Positions 57,034 to 64,000 of a DNA stretch of 64,000 nucleotides are shown here, piece after piece (position 1 is the first letter of the stretch; each line of letters begins with the position of its first letter). The notes under the pieces were generated by a model. It worked only from the letters and a program-made list of their open reading frames with translations. It ran no database searches and had not been told where the DNA came from. Position numbers and translations under genes: made by a program. Source of the DNA: DATFNV01 sp963827935 (GTDB lineage: Bacteria; Planctomycetota; Planctomycetia; Gemmatales; Gemmataceae); contig CAWHCN010000019.1 in assembly GCA_963827935.1 (NCBI GenBank), positions 781,865 through 845,864 of the forward strand, given 5' to 3'.

Positions 57034-57267
57034 TCAGGAAACGCCGTTATTGCTCAGCTTCGTCTTGATGTTGGTGAACACCCCGTTCAGGTAGGTGCCG
57101 AGGGCCGCCACGGCGGCAATGCACACCAGGGCGATCAGCGCCACCAGCAGCGCGTATTCGACGAGCGAGGCCCCCTCCTGCTTCTCCTTCAGGAAGTTCT
57201 TGACCACGAGGTACTTGACGACGGCCCCATCCCTGAGCCGTCTGACCGCTGCCACACACTTCTTCAT
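57034..57267 (-). CDS. flp: Flp-type major pilin 1
   Basis: 77 residues. The leader ends KEKQEG and is cut before ASLVEYALLVALIALVCIAA, the Flp hydrophobic helix with the EY pair. The C-terminus is LNGVFTNIKTKLSNNGVS. A perfect aaggag site lies 8 bases before the ATG. It is the first gene of the Tad locus, so a promoter is expected in 57268-57640; none was clear by eye. Confidence 0.93.
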   Translation of the reverse strand: MKKCVAAVRRLRDGAVVKYLVVKNFLKEKQEGASLVEYALLVALIALVCIAAVAALGTYLNGVFTNIKTKLSNNGVS

Positions 57268-57600
57268 CGAGAACACTCCTTCTGAAGGAAAAGAAAACGC
57301 CTCACCGATCGCCCCGCGCGGGGTTGCCGACAGGGGAAGTCAGCTATAGCCTGGACCCTCGCGCCCTGGACACGTTGTGGTGCGGGCTCAAGAGCACGTC
57401 GCGTGCCGCTGGAGGCCCAATCGTGCTTGAACAGCCGGCCGGCCTCGGCACCGTCGCGGTAAATCGTTGCTGGAAGAGTCGTTAACTCCGCTAAAATCGC
57501 TGCGAACCGGTCCACCGGAAGGCACTGTTGGCACGGACGGGATTGCCCGGGCTGCGGAACTGTCAAGAGAAGTTGACGGCGCGCGGGCAGCAAGTTGACA

Positions 57601-57808
57601 CGAACCCATCAGCGGCCCGCCGGACCACGGCACAGATCGTCTGGGTGGCACGCCCTGAGGTACTCCGAAGGGCGTGCTTGACTATCAGCACGCCCTTCGG
57701 AGTACCTCAGGGCGTGCCACCCTTAGTTGACCTCGGCCTGTCATTGACCAGTTTATTTCTGCGCGGGCACGAACCCATCAGCGGCCCGTCGGACCGCGGC
57801 ATAGATCG
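57601..57808. repeat. 39-bp direct repeats flanking palindrome A5
   Basis: cgaacccatcagcggcccgc and on to cagatcg at 57601-57639 recurs at 57770-57808 with three changes. The second copy contains the last 10 codons and stop of the membrane protein gene ending at 57778. A shared gcgcgggca also precedes both copies. The A5 palindrome (57643-57722) lies between. The remainder of the 57268-57777 gap holds no gene that I can support. Confidence 0.88.
57643..57722. repeat. Family A 80-bp palindrome (A5)
   Basis: A full-length copy with the gccctgag/ctcagggc arms, between two copies of a duplicated gene end. Confidence 0.92.
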
Positions 57809-58893
57809 GACAGGGCCACCGGAGTCCACGCCACGCCAAGGGCCAGTGTCGGGGCGTAGAGCAGTCCCCAGTAGGCATTGTCCGCGGAGCCGACCGAGCA
57901 GAAGGCCGCCAGGTAAACGGCCACCGTCAGCCCGGCGCGAAGACCGGTCTCGCCGCGCCAGCCAGCCAGTCCCAGGAGGGCCAGCGGAAGGTAGATGGCC
58001 ACGGACCACCACGGCAGCAGGAAAACCAGAAACGCATTGACCGCCTGACACGTCTGCAGCAGGAAGGTGGGTCCGCCGAACTGCAGCCAGCGGCGCGTCC
58101 CCAGCAGCCCCGCCGGGACCGCCACCAGCGCGACCGCATGATGATAGTGCCAGGCGTAGAAGGCACCATACGCGGCCAGGCCGCCCAGCCAGGCCAGAAC
58201 CTCTGCCCGCCGCCAGAGGAGCAGGGCGACGGCGAGCGCCAGGCCGCAGTAGGGGAGACTCAGTTCGCGCAGGAAGAGGGCGGCCAGGCCGGCCAGCACC
58301 GCCCAGCGCCAGCGGCCGAAGCCGTAGGCGCACACCGACAGCGTGATGAGCAAACCGGCCCATAGCTCGGCGAACAGGTAAACCGGACCGGCAAAGCACC
58401 AGACCAATGTTCCGCCCAGGGCCACGGCGCCGGCAGCGGCAAACCAGCGGCCCAGCCAGAGCCGGCCCCCCTCTCGCCACAGCAGGGCGCACCCCGCCGC
58501 CCACGTTCCCAGGCCCAGAGCCATCAGCAGCAGACGACCCAGCGGCGGCGGCAACCCCGCCAGCAGCCAGGTGTGCATCGGCGGGCGAAAATTGAAGATC
58601 GACCAGGTCCGGTAGTCGAACTCCCGGAACACCGCCGGCACCGCCTGATAATAATCCTCGCCGCCGCGGACCCGCTCCGTGACAGCCGCATGAAAGCGGT
58701 AGTCCCGGAAGCACCCCAATGGCTCACCCTGGCGCAGCTCCTCGTTGCCCAACGCCAGGGTGAGGCACCCGGCCACCGCCAGGACCGTCAAGACCAGGAC
58801 CAGGAGGCGGGCCCCGCGGGGCCAGCCCGCCAGGCGACCCGTCAATCGGGAGCGGCCGCGGGCCACGCAGGAGAACGGCGTGGTTGGCATCAT
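57778..58893 (-). CDS. Polytopic membrane protein, GT-C/DUF2029-like
   Basis: 371 residues with nine or ten membrane helices (for example GARLLVLVLTVLAVAGCLTL and VYLFAELWAGLLITLSVCAY). The first extracytoplasmic loop, ELRQGEPLGCFRDYRFHAA, and YYQAVPAVFREFDYRTWSIF resemble GT87/GT-C transferases using polyprenyl-linked sugars. The ATG overlaps the stop of the upstream membrane protein by four bases, so the two are translated together. The exact function is unknown. Confidence 0.72.
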   Translation of the reverse strand: MMPTTPFSCVARGRSRLTGRLAGWPRGARLLVLVLTVLAVAGCLTLALGNEELRQGEPLGCFRDYRFHAAVTERVRGGEDYYQAVPAVFREFDYRTWSIFNFRPPMHTWLLAGLPPPLGRLLLMALGLGTWAAGCALLWREGGRLWLGRWFAAAGAVALGGTLVWCFAGPVYLFAELWAGLLITLSVCAYGFGRWRWAVLAGLAALFLRELSLPYCGLALAVALLLWRRAEVLAWLGGLAAYGAFYAWHYHHAVALVAVPAGLLGTRRWLQFGGPTFLLQTCQAVNAFLVFLLPWWSVAIYLPLALLGLAGWRGETGLRAGLTVAVYLAAFCSVGSADNAYWGLLYAPTLALGVAWTPVALSDLCRGPTGR

Positions 58894-60421
58894 TGGGCAT
58901 CCGGCGGCTCAGGGGGCGTCTTCACAGCCGCGCATTCCCGGGCGGTAAAGACGATCGCCGGCCGGGCGCCCGGCTCGTCGGGCCGGTCCGAATCCTCGTA
59001 ACGGCACTCGAAATGGGGGTGCAGGCGCAGGATCGAGGCCAGGGCGCTGTCGCGCTCGAGGATGACCAGGCGCGCCGTCATCAGGTCAGGGTCGTCCTCA
59101 TAACGGCTGCTGCCGTGCGTGAGTTCGTCGACGTGGCGTTCGATGCGCTCGTTGCCGTGGAGGTTGGTGCGCCCGTCCATGCTGACGGGATACTCGCGCA
59201 GGGCCCAGATCAGGTAGCCTCCCCAGTCGAAGTCGTTGAAGAGCGGCCCCGGATAACGAGCTTGAAGGACGTGTTCGACGGCCTGGACGGGGTACTGACG
59301 GGCGACGGCCTCGGCCAGGTTGGCCTCCGAGAGCCCGCGCTGCCTGCCCATCAGGATAAGGAACAGGCTGACCCCGGCCGCGATGATGGCCGCACGCGGC
59401 AGAGTAATCGTGAAGGGCCGGGGCTCCGCCGCCAGTCGCCCGCCCTGGGTCAGCTGGGCCAGCGAGGCCACGACCAGGAACCACATATCGCGGCGGGCCC
59501 GGAATGACGCAAATGCCGCCCCGGCCATCAAGAGGAGGTCGAACAGCGAGAAGCGCCGCGCCGCCCCAGGGCGATCGCCCCGGCCCCGGCCAGGCCGAGA
59601 AAGACCCACTCGAACGGCAATCGAAACGGCGGGGACATCAACTCGTGGACCACCCCGAACGGCACCGTTTGGGTCGCGTACTCGAAAATGACAACATAGA
59701 GCCGCGGGCCATAGGGATTGACCAGAGTAGCGACCGCGCAAGCGGCCGACAGGCCAACCAAGTGCCGCCAGGCCCGGGTGCCCGCCGTGTCCGCCTCCCG
59801 GCCGCTGACCGGCCGCCCCAGCCAGCGATCGCCCAGCGGAGCCAGGCACGCCAGGCCGAGGATGGCCAGCCCGTACACAAACTGGATGTGCAGGTTGGCC
59901 CACAGGACGAAGGCCAGCGGCAGGAGCCAGACGGTCCATGTCGCCGTCCCCTCGCGCAGCCGCAGCACCGCAGCCAGCGTCACCGCCGTGAACAGGATGG
60001 TGAACAACCAGGGACGCTCGTTGAGCAACGGCACCAGGGCGAAGAAGGCCAGTCCCGTCAGCAGCGTGGCCCGGACAAAGCGCGGCTCGCGGACCAGGAC
60101 GAAGCGATGGAGGGCCACCAGTACCACCGCCACGATGCCCAGCCGCAGCAGCAGCAGTCCGGTCAGCCCCAGCGCTGTGTACATGCCGTACACCAGCACC
60201 TCGAAGAGCCAGCTATAGGCGACCCAGGGGTGGCCGTGGCCATACCGCGAGAATTCGTCGGTTGCGGGGACGCCGCCGTGCTTGACCACCCACTCGCCGG
60301 TGCGCAGGTGCCACCAGATGTCGTTGTCGGTCACCGGCTTGAGCTGCACAATGCCCGCGATGGCATACAGGGCCATCAGGATGACCAGGCGGCGAACCAG
60401 GGCTAGCCGGTCTTCCGTCAA
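58890..60421 (-). CDS. Polytopic membrane protein with C-terminal soluble domain, GT-C-like (frame break)
   Basis: About 510 codons. It starts TEDRLALVRRLVILMALYAI at a TTG (60421). The loop TDNDIWWHLRTGEWVVKHG with its Asp pair, and the following FSRYGHGHPWVAYSWLFEVL, are common in planctomycete and other GT-C-like membrane proteins. The frame shifts near 59555. The C-terminal part, YPGPLFNDFDWGGYLIWALR, then YPVSMDGRTNLHGNE, is a soluble domain also seen in that family. The downstream gene overlaps by four bases. Confidence 0.75.
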
Positions 60422-60451
60422 AGAGGAATCTCTCGAACGCCCACGGAGGTA

Positions 60452-60709
60452 AGCCCCGGCGGGGCGGCCTTCGTTAGCCAGGGGCTTCAGCCCCTGGGCG
60501 GAATATGCCGATCCCGGTTTGCAGCCCCGGCGGGGCGGCCGTTGTTAGCCAGGGGCTTCAGCCCCTGGGCTCAGGGATAATAGGTTCTTTGCCAGCCCCG
60601 GAGGGGCAGCCGAAACGACGGCCGCCCCTCCGGGGCTACGCATCCATCAAGACCCTCTTCCAGGGGCTGAAGCCCCTGGCTAACCGCGGCCGCCCCTCCG
60701 GGGCTACCA
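60452..60709. repeat. Cluster of family C palindromes (C2)
   Basis: Units agccccggcggggcggccg, ttagccaggggcttcagccc and their complements alternate over about 258 bases. It is the same family as 33247-33459 but here lies between divergent genes (starts at 60421 and 60873), so promoters must be close to or within it. Confidence 0.88.
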
Positions 60710-60872
60710 CATCTCGGCCCGAGGAGACTGGGGGAAGGGACCGGAACGGGCGGTGATTCGCCGCACGCCTGTCCAGAATACTGGACAACGCCCGCCTCTC
60801 GCCAGCCCAGCCACTCTCCGTACAGTGAGGGACGCGTCCTCCGATTGGCGGCAGCGTTCCAGGAAGCATCGC

Positions 60873-61775
60873 ATGTGGCTTCTGAACTTCCACGCGCTCA
60901 TGACCGCCATCGCGCTGATTGTCATCGCGCTCTCGGCCTGGGGCCTGCACCTCGCCCGAATCCATCTGTCGCCCGGCCAGGTGGTGCCGCGCGTAGGGCT
61001 GCTGGCCCTGCTGCTCGCGGCTGCGGTTTTCTACCGCTGGCGACGAATGCCCAGGGCGGTCGATCTGATCGTCATGGCTTTCTGGGGCATTCTAATCAGC
61101 AATCTCTTGCTGCTGCCCATGTACATCCTTGGCCGCCGGCCGGTGGCGTTCTGCGATGCCGACCTGGCACGGTGGGACGCGCGGTTGGGCCTCGAAGTGC
61201 CGGATGTCTTGCGTATCCTGCCCTCGGTGCCGTTGCTTGGCCGCGTCCTGGAGATCGCCTACGGCCTGCTGATCGTGATGATTGTGCTGGCCATCATGGT
61301 CCCGCCGCTCTATGGACGCATGGATCGGGCCAAGGAGTTCGCCCTGGCCTCGGTTGCGGCAGCCGCGCTCACCTTCCCCATCTTTGCGTTCCTGCAAGCT
61401 CTGGGACCGTGGTCGCACTACGGCTTCGAACCCTCGCCGCCCCAGGCGGCGTCGATGCAGACGTTGTTGGCCCTCAAGAGCGACGACTGGTTCGAGCTGA
61501 ACCTGGGCGACCTGAACGGCCTGATCTGCTTCCCGTCGTTCCACACGGTGCTGGCACTCCTGACGGCGGCCGTGCTCTGGCCCGTCCCGTACCTGCGCTG
61601 GCCGGCCGCACTGCTGGCGGGGCTGATCGTCATCTCCACGGTCACGACCGGCTGGCATTACCTGGTGGACGTGGCCGCCGGAATCGTTGTGGCGCCGGTG
61701 GCCATTGTCCTGGCGCGCGGAGTGCTCCGGCTCGAATCCCGCGGCGCGCGCGCCCAGGCGAGCGGCGGGAGTTAG
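60873..61775 (+). CDS. PAP2-superfamily membrane phosphatase/phosphotransferase-like
   Basis: 300 residues, six or more helices, from the ATG at 60873 (MWLLNFHALMTAIALIVIAL). The PAP2 motifs are ICFPSFHTVLALLTAA (motif 2) and TGWHYLVDVAAGIVVAP (motif 3). The long loop with LGPWSHYGFEPSPPQAAS is typical of the PAP2_3/inositol phosphorylceramide synthase-like branch. The substrate is probably a lipid phosphate; it cannot be named further. Confidence 0.85.
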   Translation: MWLLNFHALMTAIALIVIALSAWGLHLARIHLSPGQVVPRVGLLALLLAAAVFYRWRRMPRAVDLIVMAFWGILISNLLLLPMYILGRRPVAFCDADLARWDARLGLEVPDVLRILPSVPLLGRVLEIAYGLLIVMIVLAIMVPPLYGRMDRAKEFALASVAAAALTFPIFAFLQALGPWSHYGFEPSPPQAASMQTLLALKSDDWFELNLGDLNGLICFPSFHTVLALLTAAVLWPVPYLRWPAALLAGLIVISTVTTGWHYLVDVAAGIVVAPVAIVLARGVLRLESRGARAQASGGS

Positions 61776-61823
61776 GGCCCGCGAAACAATAACTTGGTCA
61801 ACCACAGGCCCATTTCAGTTGTT

Positions 61824-61903
61824 GGGTGGCACGCTCTGAGGTACTCCGAAGGGCGTGCTGACAGTCATGCACGCCCTTCGGAGTACCTCAGAGCGTGCCA
61901 CCC
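61824..61903. repeat. Family A 80-bp palindrome (A6)
   Basis: A full-length copy, with gctctgag on the left and ctcagagc on the right, that is, the same paired variant as A1. It lies 49 bases past the PAP2 stop. Confidence 0.92.
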
Positions 61904-61965
61904 GGACGCCCGTCTTCACGAACATCTGGCGGCTGACGCCTGCCGCCTCGCCCACACAGGGTGCT

Positions 61966-63833
61966 ATGCTACAGCCCATGCAAACCCGGTCCGGACGACG
62001 CTGGTCGTTGATAGGCTGTCTCGTCCTGGTTACCGCCTTTGTCGTCCAGGCCTGGATCTCGCTTCGCAGCGCCTCGCAAACGCACGATGAGGCGGTGCAT
62101 CTGGCAGCCGGCTATTCCTACCTGGCCACGGGCGACTTTCGCTTGAATCCCGAGCATCCGCCTCTGATGAAGGAACTGGCTGCTCTGCCGATTTACCTGA
62201 CTTATCATCTCCCCTTTCAGCCGTCCGAGGAGCTCTGGGAGCGCGAGGAGCAGTGGGCCATCGGGCGCGATTTCGTCTATCACTCCGCTGTGCCGCACGA
62301 AAGGCTCCTGACACTCGGCCGGCTTCCGGGGCTGCTCCTGGGCACCCTGCTAGTGGCGCTGGTCGGCTGGTGGTCTTACCGTCTGTGGGCGCGCGGGCCG
62401 CCCTGCTCGGCACCGCCCTGGCCGCCTTCGAGCCCAACCTTGTGGCCAACGCCAGCCTCATTACCTTTGACACCGGCAGCACCCTCTTTGTCGTTCTGGC
62501 CGTGTACCTGCTCTGGGAGTACACGCGGGGCCGCTCATGGTGGATCCTGGCGGGGGCGGGACTCAGTACGGGGCTGGCACTCGCCTCGAAGGCCACCGGT
62601 GTGCTGCTGCTGCCTATCGGGGCGGGCCTGCTGGCCGCTCAGGTCGTTCTTCCATCGGCGCTGACCGGGCCAGCGGCACTGGGGAATCGTCTGAAGCAGG
62701 CGCTGGTCGTCTTCGCCGTCGTCGGCACGGTGGCGCCGCTCGTGGTCCTGGCGACCTACTTCTTCCAGGGCTGGGGCACCTGGATTGGCGGCGTCTTGGC
62801 CCAGGCAAGCCTGGCGGAGACCCACTGGCCGGCCTATTTCCTCGGCAACTACTCGCAAGACGGCTGGTACGCCTATTATCCCGTCGCCTTCCTGATCAAG
62901 ACGCCGATCGCCAGCATCGGACTCATCGCGGTGTCCTTCGTGCTGTGCCGGCTGGGCGTGCCGCTCCGCTTGTGCGATGCCCTGTTCCTGCTGCTGCCCA
63001 GCGCCGTCTGGCTGGCCGTCTTGATCCCGGGGCGGGTCGATGTCGGTGTGCGCTACCTGCTGCCCATCTATCCCTTCCTGTTCGTCTGTGCGGCCCGGTT
63101 GGCGACGGTGACCTTCGCACGCCCCGGAATGGCAGCGCTGGTTCTGGCCGGCGCGGTCGGGCTCAGCGCCATCTCCTCGCTGCGCACCATGCCGCACCCG
63201 CTGGCCTACTTCAACGAGCTGATCGGCGGTCCCGAGCAGGGGCACCGCTACCTGCTCGATTCCAATCTCGACTGGGGTCAGGACCTGGTAGGGCTTAGGG
63301 AATACAGCGAGCGCGAACGCCTGCCGCCGATTTACCTATCGTACTTCGGCACCGCGTCGCCGGAGGCCTACGGCATCCACTTTCAGGAAGCCCCCAATTT
63401 CGATCCCGTTTCGTGGCCGCCGGGGCCAGGCGAATCCGTGGCCGACCAGGGACCGCAGCTGCTGGCGATCAGTGCCAACAACCTGTACGGCCTCTACCTG
63501 GGCGAACCCGGACCCTACGCCCCCTTCGCCCGGCGTCAGCCCCGGGCGAAGATCGGCTATTCCATTTGGGTCTTCGACATCACGAACGATGCCGACGCTC
63601 ACAATGACCTGGGGCGGGTCTACCTGGATGCGGCAGCGCGGGAGGAGAAGAGGGCGGCCAAGGCCGAGTTGGGCGGGAATGCAGAAGCGGCCGCCCGGCG
63701 GCGCGAGGGAGCTACCCGCTGGCGGATGCGGGCCCAGGAGGAATGGCGCCGCGCCCTGGCCATCAGCGGCGGGCAGGGGCCGGCCGCCGAGGTCGCCCGC
63801 ACGCTGCTGGACGCGCACGGCGGCGAGGACTGA
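61966..63833 (+). CDS. GT39/PMT-like polytopic glycosyltransferase (frame break)
   Basis: About 622 codons. The first loop QTHDEAVHLAAGYSYLATGD and NPEHPPLMKELAALPIYLTY with the Asp-Glu pair and EHPP motif are diagnostic of GT39-like enzymes. The frame breaks near 62390 (a missing G restores LWGARAALLGTALAAF). Later parts include SLITFDTGSTLFVVLAVYLL, LLDSNLDWGQDLVGLREYSE and a helical Ala/Arg-rich C-terminal extension of about 90 residues. It starts at 61966 or at the ATG at 61978. It may transfer sugar or mannose to lipids or proteins outside the membrane. Confidence 0.85.
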
Positions 63834-64000
63834 GGCGCCTTCGCACAGTGGTTCAGCCGGAGCGGACAGCTCACTTTGCTTTCAATGAACAAGGCCCCGC
63901 TACCCGGGCGAGAGGTGTCGTGCTCGGGCAGCGATCTTACGGTGCGCGCGTATTTTCGACGCCACCGCCCCAAGCGGCTCGGCTTGAGATCGACCTCGCC
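63834..64000. other. Window end without a recognised gene
   Basis: 167 bases after the last stop codon. The sequence cttttgctttcaatgaac and what follows shows no clear reading frame with family similarity. A gene could begin beyond the window. Confidence 0.5.

Noticed and set aside
57525..57550. ttggcacggacgggattgc as a sigma54 promoter.
   Set aside because: The distance between the GG and GC pairs is 13 bases where 10 is required, and it points away from the Tad genes.
57601..57808. 39-bp direct repeats as phage or integron attachment sites.
   Set aside because: Only an 80-bp palindrome lies between them, with no integrase; a duplication caused by insertion is simpler.
1..64000. tRNA, rRNA, riboswitch or transposase genes.
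   Set aside because: I looked for cloverleaf-like GTTCRANNC boxes, rRNA signatures and transposase motifs by eye and found none; a covariance search would be decisive.

Overview
This 64-kb window looks like a chromosomal piece of a high-GC planctomycete (Planctomycetota, most likely Gemmatales/Gemmataceae). The reasons are a Ser/Thr kinase fused to a STAND-type NTPase and a formylglycine-generating-enzyme (FGE) domain, a CRTAC1-type FG-GAP/UnbV lipoprotein, a PEP-CTERM protein, an FHA-GAF-sigma54 activator, a Flp/Tad pilus locus, and very many short palindromic repeats between and inside genes. No rRNA, tRNA, CRISPR array, transposase or phage gene was recognised.

Layout. 0-4.2 kb: a large zinc-ribbon/TPR protein. 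4.6-8.0 kb (minus): a three-gene type III polyketide cluster (methyltransferase, flavoprotein, PKS). 8.3-14.1 kb (plus): PP2C phosphatase, pgi, rpsB-tsf, and an RsuA/RluB pseudouridine synthase. 14.2-17.3 kb: an EF-hand/LCCL protein and two toxin-antitoxin-like operons (DUF433/DUF5615, and PIN plus antitoxin plus a small membrane protein). 17.4-26 kb (minus): a DMFase-like protein, the kinase-STAND-FGE protein, a HEAT-repeat membrane protein and a thioredoxin-like protein. 26.2-31 kb: an FHA protein, an MBOAT/SGNH O-acetylation pair and a GT39-like transferase. 31.3-42.6 kb: sigma54 activator, homocysteine methyltransferase, a pseudo-esterase, LutA-like protein, EamA transporter, PAP2, response regulator, CRTAC1 protein and PaiB. 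42.6-46.4 kb: hypothetical genes, a TPR protein and a PEP-CTERM protein. 47.2-57.3 kb (minus): a complete-looking Tad locus (two Flp pilins, CpaA, CpaB, CpaE, CpaF, TadB, TadC, a two-TM protein, two TadE, TadG). 57.8-63.8 kb: polytopic glycosyltransferase-like membrane proteins and a second PAP2.

Two global features matter for the reader. First, about 20 genes, including pgi and most Tad genes, have a reading frame that jumps by one base, often more than once. Conserved genes are hit as readily as others, so indel errors in the sequence are the likeliest cause; such genes are given here as single loci spanning the break. Second, more than 30 palindromic elements of at least eight families are scattered through the window. 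They sit mostly within a few dozen bases downstream of stop codons. Some lie in frame inside coding regions, where they add recurring peptides, and three insertion sites are flanked by duplicated host sequence of 23, about 39 and 101 bp. These elements are the most unusual aspect of the window.
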